DNA of 30,885 nucleotides from an uncultured Campylobacter sp. (GTDB lineage Bacteria; Campylobacterota; Campylobacteria; Campylobacterales; Campylobacteraceae), in the NCBI RefSeq assembly GCF_905371695.1, contig NZ_CAJPMA010000010.1:1-30885 (forward strand). The letters are read 5' to 3'. The position numbers and the translations under genes were made by a program. Each line of letters begins with the position of its first letter. Position 1 is the stretch's first letter. Below the pieces are notes generated by a model, which had not been told where the DNA came from, did not search any database, and saw only the letters and a program-made list of their open reading frames with translations. Positions 23,762 to 30,885 of the stretch are shown one piece after another.

Positions 23762-24757
23762 CTATACCAGCGCTACGCCCGTAATTACTACGTTTAATAA
23801 CGCAAGCGGAAGCAATATTTTCCAACAAAGCTCCATTAGCTGATCGGGGCGCACGTGAGGCCAAGCCGCGCGCGTCCAAAGAAAAAAGAAAAAGACGCAG
23901 CTTGATTTTAAAATAATCATAATAGCGCCGGGTACGAACCAAAAGTCGTTAAAACCGCCTAAAAATATTAGCGAAATAACGATGCTAGAAGCGATCATAT
24001 TCGCGTATTCGCCGATGAAAAACATGCCCCAGCGCATGCCCGAATATTCCGTGCCGTAGCCCGCGACGATCTCGGCTTCGTTTTCGGTTAGGCAAAACGG
24101 CGTGCGGTTGCATTCTACGAAGCTTGCCGTTAAAAAAAGAACGAACGCAAGGGGTTGTTTAAAGATTAGCCAGCTAAAAATTCCGCCGTTTTGATAGTCG
24201 TTGATATCGGTTAGCGAAAGCGAGCCAGTTAGCATTATAGCGCCTAGTAGCGAAAGTCCCGCGATTACTTCAAAGCTAATTAGCTGCGCCGCCGCGCGAG
24301 CCGCGCCTAAAAGAGCGTATTTATTGTAACTGGCAAGCCCCGCCGTAAGCGGCGAAAATACGCAAACGCTAGCCGCGCCCATAACGTAAAGCACGCCTAC
24401 GTCGACATCGGCTAAAATAGGGCGTATCGTGCGCCCGAATAGCTCGAATTCCGGTAAAAACGGGATGGGCGCCAGCGCGGCGAATGCGGCTACGGCGGAG
24501 ATTAGCGGAGCGATTAGAAAGATAAAGCGGTTGGAGTTTGCGGGCACGACGTCTTCTTTGGTAAAAAGCTTTATCATATCGGCTACTATCTGTAAAATCC
24601 CGGCGGGCCCTACCATATCCGGTCCCACGCGGCGCTGCATATAGGCTAGTACCTTGCGCTCGGCGTAGGTCGCAAGCCCCGCCAGCGTCGCGACGACTAA
24701 TAAGATTACGAGCGATTTTATTAGAGTTTCGATTATAAAAAACGTCGCGTCGCTCAT
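23762..24757 (-). CDS. nuoH: NADH-quinone oxidoreductase subunit H
   Basis: A 331-residue membrane subunit with about eight helices that forms most of the quinone chamber. Seen are the conserved [37 protein letters not shown] and the loop [20 protein letters not shown], where FDLPEAE-type acids are found in other species. The ribosome site AAGGAGT is excellent. The ATG overlaps the end of a 40-codon open frame that fills the gap after nuoG. Confidence 0.97.
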   Translation of the reverse strand: MSDATFFIIETLIKSLVILLVVATLAGLATYAERKVLAYMQRRVGPDMVGPAGILQIVADMIKLFTKEDVVPANSNRFIFLIAPLISAVAAFAALAPIPFLPEFELFGRTIRPILADVDVGVLYVMGAASVCVFSPLTAGLASYNKYALLGAARAAAQLISFEVIAGLSLLGAIMLTGSLSLTDINDYQNGGIFSWLIFKQPLAFVLFLTASFVECNRTPFCLTENEAEIVAGYGTEYSGMRWGMFFIGEYANMIASSIVISLIFLGGFNDFWFVPGAIMIILKSSCVFFFFLWTRAAWPHVRPDQLMELCWKILLPLALLNVVITGVALV

Positions 24758-24876
24758 TTAGGACTCCTTAAATTCGCTAAAATTTCGCGGGTTTGGGCGT
24801 TTGTTCGCGCGATTAAATTTCGCTCGTTTTCGCTTTTTAATCCGCAAAATCGGCGCGTTAAAACTCTACTTTTCAT
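24754..24876 (-). CDS. 40-residue bridging open frame between nuoG and nuoH
   Basis: The ATG at 24876 lies inside the last codons of nuoG (11-base overlap), and the frame ends in a TGA that shares the ATGA of nuoH. The predicted peptide starts MKSRVLTRR, ends [12 protein letters not shown], and is basic and hydrophilic. The strong ribosome site of nuoH is inside it. It may serve to carry ribosomes across the spacer rather than make a working peptide. No family is recognised. Confidence 0.4.
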   Translation of the reverse strand: MKSRVLTRRFCGLKSENERNLIARTNAQTREILANLRSPK

Positions 24877-27439
24877 TTTTGTCCGCCGCATCTAAAATTT
24901 TTGCCGAATTTAGGTTTAAAAATTCGCCGCTAACGGGCGAAATTTCAACCTGCGCGAACCGCGCGCCTTCAAAGATTTCTTCATAAGGTATCATCGGATC
25001 GAAATCGCCCAGATACGCGACCTCGCCTTCTAAATTTTTATCGATTTTTACGCTTATGCCGAGCCTTACCGCGCCCTTTTCGATAATCGCCGCGCCGCTA
25101 AGTCCGAGCTTTGCCGCAAGGGCGGCGCTCGCAAAAAGCGCGCCCGTTTGCGCGAGCTGACGAGAGCGCGCCGAAAATAGCGTTACGCCGATAGGATTTG
25201 CGCGGTAGAGGTTAAATTTTCGCGCGCCGAGAGGCTGCGGGAAATCGCTAAAATTTCGCTCTAAATTTTCGCCGTTTTCTTGCCGCCGCGCATCTAAATC
25301 TTGCGCCTGGTTTTCTCCCTGCGCTCGCTCTGCGCTAGCTTTGCTAGAATCTAGCGCTAAATTTTCAAGCTTATAGCCCCTGTGCGCTGTCCCGCCGTTG
25401 TCGTAAAAATTTTGCAAATCGTCGAATTTTACCGCCTTAAATCCCGCGCTAACGGGTAGTAGCGGCGTGTAATCGATCGTGTAGCGCGCGCAAAGCCCCA
25501 GCGCATTGGCTAGATCGTTTAAAAAATATCCCTCGTGCGCGAGCGCCGCATTCGTAGGCGTTACGCGAGCGTCTACGCTAGTAAAAGTGCCTTCTTGCTG
25601 ATTTAGCGCGCCCGCGTCGATATCACCTCCGTGCACGCAAAATTTAAAATCGCCCGCCTCGTTGTATCCAAGCGTCGCTCCCGCTTGCGGTTTTGCCGAT
25701 AGTTTGCAAATTTTAGCTACCCCCAGCGAGTTGGTTCTAGGAGGGATTAAAATGAGCTTAAATCCCGCGTAGCGCTCGATAAGCCCCGCGTATTTAGCAA
25801 GCGCCGCGGCGCGAGGCGAGCGGTAAAAATCCTCGCCGATTATTAAAATTTTACGCTCCTTGCCCGCGGCTAGCGCGTCTAGCCTCTCCTCGCTAAGCCC
25901 TAGCTCGGACGCGATTTTTAGGCGTTGCAGCTCTATTATTTCTTCTACTTCTTCCGCGATTTGTTTCGTCGCTTCCTCTAAATTTTCGCTTTGTCCGTCT
26001 ATTTTTTCCGTAACCTCGCGCGTTACGCTTTTTTTGACCGTTTTTTGCTCGGTAAATTTAAACCTGTCTAAAAATTCGCCGACTTCGCGAGGTAAATCGC
26101 GCCCGAATTTTGCCAGCAGTAAAAGTAAAATTTGCTCTTCAAGCCCCGCTTCGTGCGCGATAACGTCGAAATTTTTGGAGTATTTGCGAGTTACCGCATC
26201 CGCGATAGGATGGAAATAAAACCCGCTCGCTTTATTTATAGTAAGCGCGTTATTTACGCGGTAGCTAACGTTAGGCGCGTCGTAGCGGAGCATCGAGCCC
26301 GCGACTACGATGAAATCGCTATTTTTAAGCTCGTTCGTATCTCCGCTATAAACGCTTCGCCCGCAGGCTTGCGAAAATCCTTCCAAAAACGCCTGATACG
26401 CGCGCGCCTCGTCGTTAATTAGCGAAAGGTTAAATTTCTCGCGCAGGCGCTCTAAAATCAGCGCCTCTTCGTTGGTTATAAAGCTATTAAATTTTATATT
26501 TTTTATCGAGCCGTCTTTAAATTTAGAGACGATTCGCGCGAATTTCGCCTCGTCTTTGCGTGCGCCCGGGTCGTGAAAGTCAAAGCCCCAGCGCGCCGCG
26601 CCGTTTAGCTCGCCGAAGTGAAAGTCGTTGGTTACGCGGTAAATTTTCTCGCGTCTATCTTCGATGCCGCGCGGCTTTACTTCGTAATAAAGCAGCTCGC
26701 AGTCGCTAAAATGCGGGTTTGCCGCGGGCACGCGGCGCAGTTCCCACGCATTTGAGCTATATTGAAAATCCGCGCTAATTAGCGCGCCTACGGGGCATAC
26801 GCTCACGCATTCGCCGCAAAAAGAGCAATCAAGCGCGTCTCCCTCGCTCGGCGCGATTAGGCTTTTTTGCAGCCTAGACCATACGGCGAAGGCGTCTTTG
26901 GGCATCGCGTCTTTCATCTCTTTGGGTACTTGATCGGCGCCGCGCGGTACCGTTTTTAGCGCGCTTTCGCCGATTTTGTCCTTGCAGACCGTCACGCAGC
27001 GCTCGCAGACGATGCAAAGGGCGGGGTCGTAGTTGATAAGCCCCCATTTTTTATGCGGTTTATGCGTGTCGCGGATCGCGTAGTTTTGGCTATTTACGCG
27101 CATTTTTTGGGTGAAATTTTGTAGCTCGCACTCGCCGCTTTGATCGCATACGCCGCATTGCAGCGGGTGATTGACGCAGTAGCTTTGCATTATGGCGTTT
27201 CGCTCGGCGGCGATTTCGGGCGAGTTTGTTAGGATCTGCATATCTTCTTTGACTTTGGCGTTACAGCTATACACGCGCTTGCCGTCGGCCTCTACCATGC
27301 AAAGGCGGCACGCGAGCGTAGGCGAACAGCCCGTAAGATAGCACAACGCGGGGATAAAAACGCCCTCTCTGCGCGCGACGTTTAGAATGTATTCGCCCTC
27401 GCGGGCTTCGCAAATTTTGCCGTTTATCGTGATTTTCAT
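24866..27439 (-). CDS. nuoG: NADH-quinone oxidoreductase subunit G
   Basis: The 857-residue iron-sulfur subunit of the peripheral arm. The N-terminus holds the [2Fe-2S] ligands C33, C44, C47 and C59. Next come the HxxxCxxCxxxxxC cluster (HPLQCGVCDQSGEC), then two four-cysteine sets, CIVCERCVTVC and CSFCGECVSVCP. A degenerate molybdopterin-oxidoreductase-like domain follows. Within it, about residues 463-525, lies a charged, probably coiled insert (EEATKQIAEEVEEIIELQ). As NuoE and NuoF are absent, this subunit is the likely first strong iron-sulfur acceptor. It starts on an ATGA shared with a 47-codon bridging frame. Confidence 0.95.
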   Translation of the reverse strand: MKITINGKICEAREGEYILNVARREGVFIPALCYLTGCSPTLACRLCMVEADGKRVYSCNAKVKEDMQILTNSPEIAAERNAIMQSYCVNHPLQCGVCDQSGECELQNFTQKMRVNSQNYAIRDTHKPHKKWGLINYDPALCIVCERCVTVCKDKIGESALKTVPRGADQVPKEMKDAMPKDAFAVWSRLQKSLIAPSEGDALDCSFCGECVSVCPVGALISADFQYSSNAWELRRVPAANPHFSDCELLYYEVKPRGIEDRREKIYRVTNDFHFGELNGAARWGFDFHDPGARKDEAKFARIVSKFKDGSIKNIKFNSFITNEEALILERLREKFNLSLINDEARAYQAFLEGFSQACGRSVYSGDTNELKNSDFIVVAGSMLRYDAPNVSYRVNNALTINKASGFYFHPIADAVTRKYSKNFDVIAHEAGLEEQILLLLLAKFGRDLPREVGEFLDRFKFTEQKTVKKSVTREVTEKIDGQSENLEEATKQIAEEVEEIIELQRLKIASELGLSEERLDALAAGKERKILIIGEDFYRSPRAAALAKYAGLIERYAGFKLILIPPRTNSLGVAKICKLSAKPQAGATLGYNEAGDFKFCVHGGDIDAGALNQQEGTFTSVDARVTPTNAALAHEGYFLNDLANALGLCARYTIDYTPLLPVSAGFKAVKFDDLQNFYDNGGTAHRGYKLENLALDSSKASAERAQGENQAQDLDARRQENGENLERNFSDFPQPLGARKFNLYRANPIGVTLFSARSRQLAQTGALFASAALAAKLGLSGAAIIEKGAVRLGISVKIDKNLEGEVAYLGDFDPMIPYEEIFEGARFAQVEISPVSGEFLNLNSAKILDAADKNEK

Positions 27440-27579
27440 CGCGCCGCCTTTTGCGAATTCGGGGTAAAATTTTCGCTCGGATTAGACGAACGCGGCTCGC
27501 TAAAATTTAGCGCTAGGTTTCGCGCCGCTTTTCTCGCACAGCCTAAATTTACGCCCTTTTGCCTAAAATTTACGTTCAT
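27436..27579 (-). CDS. 47-residue bridging open frame between the NuoF-like gene and nuoG
   Basis: The frame begins at an ATGA shared with the stop of the NuoF-like gene and ends at an ATGA shared with the nuoG start, so it fills the gap exactly. The peptide (MNVNFRQKGVNLGCARKAAR at its start) is basic and low-complexity. The beginning contains two near copies of GTAAATTTAGGC. No strong ribosome site precedes it, so any translation would come from re-initiation. No family is recognised. Confidence 0.4.
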   Translation of the reverse strand: MNVNFRQKGVNLGCARKAARNLALNFSEPRSSNPSENFTPNSQKAAR

Positions 27580-28355
27580 TTTTTAACCGCGCTTACTAGC
27601 TTAAAGTTATAGCCTAAATTTCGCGCGTCCTCGTTTAAAGCAGCGAGCGCTACGGTGCCTTTTAGCGAGGAATCTAGGCGAAATTCCGCCGTCAAGCTAA
27701 AATCTCGCGCTTCAAAGATCGCCATATCGCCGTCTTTTAGCTTAGCCGCCGCGGCAAACTGCGCTCCACCCGTAACCTCGCCCGTTTGCGACCAATTTCG
27801 CTCCCTCTCGCTTAAATTTTCGCGGTAAAGATAGAGCACGGCGCCGTCGAAATTTTCAAGCTCGCGCGGTTCGTTAGGTTCGCCGCGTCCCTCCGCGCTA
27901 AAATCGCTAAAATTTTCGTTTTCGTCCGCGTTTGCGACGACTACGGGCAGGTCTAAAATTTCAAGCAATCTAAATATAGTTTTAGCGTCGGGATGCGCAA
28001 AAAACGAAGCGTCTATCACTACGTTTCGCGCGTCAGCCGCCCAAGAGGCCAGCTCGGCGGCCTCCTCCTCGCCTACGTTGCACTCGCCGCTTAAAAATCC
28101 GTCGTCAAGCTCGGCGAAATACTCCTCAAACTCGCCGTTTCCGCCCTGCTTATACTTGCAAAGCAGCGCCAAGACGTAGCTAATAGAGCCTATCTCGCAG
28201 CGAATTAAATTTTGCGTGCCTAAAATTTTATCTTCAAGCGGCGAAACGTAGATAAACTCGCCCTCTTTTATCTCCCGCGCGAGATTAGGCGCGTCCAAAA
28301 AGAGCGCGCTGGCTAGGCTTAAAGTTTTGCCCGGTTTAAAATTTTGAAATTTCAT
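27576..28355 (-). CDS. NuoF-replacing complex I protein (Cj1574c-like)
   Basis: It stands where nuoF normally lies, but the 259-residue product has no glycine-rich NADH motif, no FMN-binding motif and no Cys-x2-Cys-x2-Cys cluster. It therefore cannot be a normal NuoF. The position and size fit C. jejuni Cj1574c, which with its partner adapts complex I to reduced flavodoxin as electron donor (established for C. jejuni). An acidic linker (EGRGEPNEPRELENFDG) lies in the middle. I choose the ATG at 28355 (MKFQNFKPGKTLS) because it shares ATGA with the preceding stop and has AAGGCAAAA upstream; a frame ten codons longer is unlikely. Confidence 0.85.
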   Translation of the reverse strand: MKFQNFKPGKTLSLASALFLDAPNLAREIKEGEFIYVSPLEDKILGTQNLIRCEIGSISYVLALLCKYKQGGNGEFEEYFAELDDGFLSGECNVGEEEAAELASWAADARNVVIDASFFAHPDAKTIFRLLEILDLPVVVANADENENFSDFSAEGRGEPNEPRELENFDGAVLYLYRENLSERERNWSQTGEVTGGAQFAAAAKLKDGDMAIFEARDFSLTAEFRLDSSLKGTVALAALNEDARNLGYNFKLVSAVKK

Positions 28356-28582
28356 AGTTTTGCCTTTTTTACGGTTAAAGTCCAATCTACTTGGTTAAAT
28401 TTTAGCGACGTCGTTATCTCGCAGCCGCTTTGAAGCGCTAAATTTAGCGCGTTTTCTACCGCGCTAAAATCGCCTATTTCAAACAAAAATATTATCGCTT
28501 CGCCCGCGTCCGCGTCCGCTAAAATTTCGCCCATCTCGCCTAAAAATTCAGCCTTTAAATGACGAAGATCTATGCGCCTCAT
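28352..28582 (-). CDS. NuoE-replacing complex I protein (Cj1575c-like)
   Basis: A 76-residue protein in the nuoE position. A true NuoE is about 160 residues with four cysteines for a [2Fe-2S] cluster; this one has a single cysteine and cannot hold the cluster. Its size and place match C. jejuni Cj1575c, the partner of the NuoF-like protein next to it. It starts on an ATGA shared with the nuoD stop and ends on one shared with the next gene, so the three are tightly coupled. Confidence 0.85.
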   Translation of the reverse strand: MRRIDLRHLKAEFLGEMGEILADADAGEAIIFLFEIGDFSAVENALNLALQSGCEITTSLKFNQVDWTLTVKKAKL

Positions 28583-29808
28583 CGATCCACCTCGCCTAAG
28601 ATGATATTCGTGCTGCCGATGATCGTCGCCACGTCTGCGACGTAAGCGCCTACCAGTAGCTTTTCGTAGAGCGCGCAGTGATAAAAGCTAGGCGCGCGCA
28701 GTTTTAGGCGGTAGGGGCTTGCTTGACCGTCCGAGTTTATAAACACGCCTAGCTCGCCTTTTGGCGACTCGCTGGCGAAGTAGATTTCGCCCTTACGCGG
28801 GCGCACGCCTTGCGTGATTAGCGTAAAATGCTGCATTACGGAGTAGTTTTGCGTCATTATCTGCTCTTTTGAAGGGCTGACGAACTCGGGCGCGTCGGCG
28901 ATGATCTGCGGGGCGCTTGCGGCGTAAAGAGCGGCGCATTGGCGTAAAATTTCGGCGCTTTCGCGCATCTCGCGCATATAAAGCGTATATCTAGCGTAGC
29001 TGTCGCCCGCGCTTGCCACGGGTACGTCAAAGTCTAGTTCGTCGTAGATTAGATAGGGCTGTTCGCGCCGCAAGTCCCACTCTACGCCGCTAGCTCGCGC
29101 CGTTACGCCGCTGCACCCGAGATCTAGCGCGTCCTCGCGGCTTATTACGCCTACGTTTTCTAGGCGCATTTTCCAGATACGGTTTTGGCTTAAAAGAGCC
29201 TCGTAGGTATCGATCGCGGCGGGTAGGGCGTCTATAAATTTTAGCATCTCATCCGTCCAACCGCGCGGTAGATCAAGCGGGACGCCGCCGATACGCATCG
29301 CGCTGTGAGTTAGGCGCGCGCCGCAGTATTTTTCCATTAAATCAAGCACGTATTCGCGCTCGCGAAACGCGTATAAAAACACAGTCATCGCGCCGATATC
29401 AAGCGCGTGCGTGGCTAAAAACAGTAGGTGCGAGCTAATGCGGTTAAGCTCCAAAAGCATCGTACGAATGATCTGCGCGCGCCGCGGCGCCTCTACGCCG
29501 CACAGCCGCTCGACCGCCTCGCAAAAGGCGTAATTATTTGCCGCCGAGGCGATATAATCGACGCGGTCGGTAACGGGGATAAACTCCTGGTAGGTCATAT
29601 TTTCAGCCATTTTCTCCACGCCTCGGTGCATGAAGCCGATTTCCGGCATCGCGCGGACTACGCGCTCGCCGTCAAGCTCTAAGACCAGTTTTAGCTGTCC
29701 GTGCGCGCTTGGGTGCTGAGGTCCGAAATTTAGGATCATTTTGCCGTCGTTTCGCTCGAATTCTATGTTTTCGTAAAACGGCTTTAAAATATTGGGCGCT
29801 TGACTCAC
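28579..29808 (-). CDS. nuoD: NADH-quinone oxidoreductase subunit D
   Basis: The 409-residue hydrogenase-like subunit that forms the quinone-binding pocket with NuoB. Hallmarks are LNFGPQHPSAHGQLKLVLEL, IGFMHRGVEKMAE, LLELNRISSHLLFLATHALD, RIGGVPLDLPRGW and PKGELGVFINSDG. The start is GTG, preceded by AAGGATCG. It shares GTGA with the end of a 23-codon frame that fills the gap after nuoC. nuoC and nuoD are separate genes here, not fused as in E. coli. Confidence 0.97.
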   Translation of the reverse strand: MSQAPNILKPFYENIEFERNDGKMILNFGPQHPSAHGQLKLVLELDGERVVRAMPEIGFMHRGVEKMAENMTYQEFIPVTDRVDYIASAANNYAFCEAVERLCGVEAPRRAQIIRTMLLELNRISSHLLFLATHALDIGAMTVFLYAFREREYVLDLMEKYCGARLTHSAMRIGGVPLDLPRGWTDEMLKFIDALPAAIDTYEALLSQNRIWKMRLENVGVISREDALDLGCSGVTARASGVEWDLRREQPYLIYDELDFDVPVASAGDSYARYTLYMREMRESAEILRQCAALYAASAPQIIADAPEFVSPSKEQIMTQNYSVMQHFTLITQGVRPRKGEIYFASESPKGELGVFINSDGQASPYRLKLRAPSFYHCALYEKLLVGAYVADVATIIGSTNIILGEVDR

Positions 29809-29876
29809 GAACGATCCTTTTTTGCGGCTAAATTTACCGCAAGCGGCGATTTAGCGGCGAATTTAATGGTTCTCAC
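29805..29876 (-). CDS. 23-residue bridging open frame between nuoC and nuoD
   Basis: It begins at a GTG that overlaps the nuoC stop (GTGA), has the strong ribosome site AAAGGAG just upstream, and ends in a TGA sharing the GTGA of nuoD. The predicted peptide starts MRTIKFAAKSPLAV and is basic. It fills the 64-base gap exactly. Function unknown; it may exist only to keep translation continuous. Confidence 0.4.
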   Translation of the reverse strand: MRTIKFAAKSPLAVNLAAKKDRS

Positions 29877-30664
29877 GGGCGCTCCTTTAAAATTTCGCTC
29901 TCGCCGCGCCTGATTTTTTTTACGAATTTTACTCCGCCTTTTTCTTGATATTCCTCTTGCGGTAGGTCTTTTGCGAGCGCGCCCGCATCGTTATCTCGGT
30001 AAAATTTCGCGAAATTTAGCGTATCTTTGCTGTCTATAAACGCCGCGTCGCGGTTCTCTTCGCCGATCTCGTCCCTGCGCTCGCGCCCGAAAATTCTATC
30101 CACTTCGTACCAGCGCGCGTGCTCGTCGCCTTGAAGCGGATAGGATTTTAAGAGCGGATGGCCGACCCAGTCGTCGGGCATTAAAAGGCGCTTTAAATTC
30201 GGATGCTGCGCGATCAAAACGCCGCTCATATCGTACATTTCTCGCTCCGCCCAGTTCGCGCAGGCGTAAACCTGCGTTACGCTTCGTAACATTTCGGATT
30301 TACTTACGAAGCATTTGACGCGCGTTCGGCGATTTTTCGAGATCGATAGCAGCTGATAAAATACCTCGTAGCCGCCTTTTTGAGCGATAAAGTCGATCGC
30401 GCCCAGATCGCTAAGCTGCTCGTAGCCGAAATTTTTAAGCGCCGATAAAGCGGTAAAATTTTGTAGCGCGTTAACGTAAACTACGAGCTGCCCGAATTCT
30501 ACGAAAGCCTCTAAAATTTGCGCTTTCGCGTCCGTTAGCGCCGCGATCTCGCCTTCAAAGACGCCGCCTTCAAAGGCTTCGCGCTCCACGTTTTGCGGCA
30601 CGAAAAATCTATCGGCGTAATACTGCTTTTTTTGCGCGTCTACGCGGTTTTCAAAGCGCCTCAT
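29873..30664 (-). CDS. nuoC: NADH-quinone oxidoreductase subunit C
   Basis: The 263-residue peripheral-arm subunit (30 kDa family). It has the conserved signature WAEREMYDMSGVLIAQHPNL followed by KRLLMPDDWVGHPLLKSYPL, which places it beyond doubt. The N-terminal 60 residues are variable, as usual. AAGGAG lies eight bases before the ATG. The start overlaps the end of a 43-codon bridging frame that follows nuoB. Confidence 0.97.
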   Translation of the reverse strand: MRRFENRVDAQKKQYYADRFFVPQNVEREAFEGGVFEGEIAALTDAKAQILEAFVEFGQLVVYVNALQNFTALSALKNFGYEQLSDLGAIDFIAQKGGYEVFYQLLSISKNRRTRVKCFVSKSEMLRSVTQVYACANWAEREMYDMSGVLIAQHPNLKRLLMPDDWVGHPLLKSYPLQGDEHARWYEVDRIFGRERRDEIGEENRDAAFIDSKDTLNFAKFYRDNDAGALAKDLPQEEYQEKGGVKFVKKIRRGESEILKERP

Positions 30665-30782
30665 CGCCGCTCCTTCGCGCCGAAATTTCGCGCGGAATTT
30701 TTACGTCCGTTTCCGCCCGCGTCGCGCCTAAAATTTCGCGCGCTTTAAAATTTTCGTTCGGAATTTTCGCGTCCGTTCTCAT
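30651..30782 (-). CDS. 43-residue bridging open frame between nuoB and nuoC
   Basis: Its ATG shares a base with the nuoB stop (TGATG) and has AAGGACG seven bases upstream, a normal ribosome site. The frame crosses the whole gap and stops 14 bases inside nuoC. The peptide starts MRTDAKIPNENFKAREI and contains a second, related block TDVKIPREISARRSG, so it appears to have arisen by tandem duplication. No family is recognised. Confidence 0.4.
   Translation of the reverse strand: MRTDAKIPNENFKAREILGATRAETDVKIPREISARRSGDEAL
30693..30776 (-). repeat. in-frame direct repeat in the nuoB-nuoC spacer
   Basis: Two 18-base copies (30759-30776 and 30693-30710) agree at 16 of 18 positions: ACGGACGCGAAAATTCCG and ACGGACGTAAAAATTCCG on the minus strand. 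They are 66 bases apart, a multiple of three. A second shared block (GCGCGAAATTT, then GGCGCGA) follows each copy, suggesting an old tandem duplication with a later deletion. Confidence 0.65.
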
Positions 30783-30885
30783 CAGGCGTCCTTAAAGTCT
30801 AATTTTTTAGGCTCTTGCGCTCTAAACGCGCTTTGGCGGCGGATCTTTTTTTGCAGGATCATCAGCGCGTATTGCAGCGTCTCGG
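30782..30885 (-). CDS. nuoB: NADH-quinone oxidoreductase subunit B, C-terminal end only
   Basis: Only the last 33 codons and the stop are inside the window. They encode ETLQYALMILQKKIRRQSAF and end in KKLDFKDA. The helix after the CPPRPE motif of NuoB (which itself lies outside the window) has this form, and the position before nuoC agrees. NuoB carries the terminal N2 cluster next to the quinone site. The assignment rests on this short tail plus gene order. Confidence 0.85.
   Translation of the reverse strand, partial: ETLQYALMILQKKIRRQSAFRAQEPKKLDFKDA

Noticed and set aside
23754..23942. Upstream extension of the nuoI frame into nuoH
   Set aside because: The extra 63 residues overlap nuoH, are basic and unlike NuoI, and a good ribosome site with a family-like start is at 23753.
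25860..26422. Two plus-strand frames opposite nuoG
   Set aside because: Ser-rich mirror translations of the charged nuoG insert; not real genes.
28356..28385. Ten-codon upstream extension of the NuoF-like gene
   Set aside because: It overlaps the NuoE-like gene in another frame; the ATG at 28355 has the ATGA overlap and a ribosome site.
1..30885. CRISPR arrays, insertion sequences, prophage or rRNA genes
   Set aside because: None seen: there are no regularly spaced repeats, transposase motifs or phage genes. The many AAATTT words are short and irregularly spaced.

Overview
The window looks like the chromosome of a Campylobacter species, or a close epsilonproteobacterial relative, of the GC-richer C. 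rectus/showae/gracilis/curvus kind. The reasons are: an NADH-dehydrogenase-type nuo operon in which NuoE and NuoF are replaced by two short unrelated proteins; pflA (a Campylobacter flagellar motor gene) directly after nuoN; an MqnP prenyltransferase of the futalosine menaquinone route; -10 boxes without clear -35 boxes; and a great excess of AAATTT words in an otherwise GC-rich coding sequence. The species assignment is inference.

Left part (1-6100, plus strand apart from the tRNA). A truncated tRNA-Glu(UUC) on the minus strand diverges from a tight run of five genes: a small lipoprotein, endonuclease IV (nfo), a FadL-type outer-membrane channel, a long-chain acyl-CoA ligase and an AAA+ ATPase. 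Most of these genes overlap or nearly touch. The FadL/FadD pair suggests uptake and activation of exogenous fatty acids.

Decayed patch (6100-6840). There is a remnant of mdaB (quinone reductase) keeping only its two ends, with its promoter-like box and terminator still present. It is followed by a small gene of unknown function interrupted by an amber codon.

Middle (6960-14233). On the minus strand are a SAM methyltransferase and an orphan TRAP solute-binding protein. Divergent from these is a two-subunit iron-sulfur fumarase. Next comes a minus-strand set with mqnP, a possible PilZ-like protein and a membrane-anchored coiled-coil/HTH protein. Divergent from mqnP are miaA and a short-chain dehydrogenase.

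Right part (14317-30885, minus strand). One long operon reads nuoB (3' end only), nuoC, nuoD, NuoE-like, NuoF-like, nuoG, nuoH, nuoI, a DNA alkylation repair (AlkD-type) gene, nuoJ, nuoK, nuoL, nuoM, nuoN, pflA. It encodes the proton-pumping complex I that in C. jejuni is fed by flavodoxin rather than NADH. The operon then runs into a gene needed for the flagellar motor that uses the ion gradient.

The most unusual structure is in the spacers of this operon. All four nuo gaps longer than 60 bp (nuoB-nuoC, nuoC-nuoD, NuoF-like-nuoG, nuoG-nuoH) are filled end to end by an open frame of 23-47 codons. Each starts on or just before the upstream stop codon and ends on the start codon of the next gene. 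The AlkD-type gene between nuoI and nuoJ is likewise fused into the operon by overlaps at both ends.
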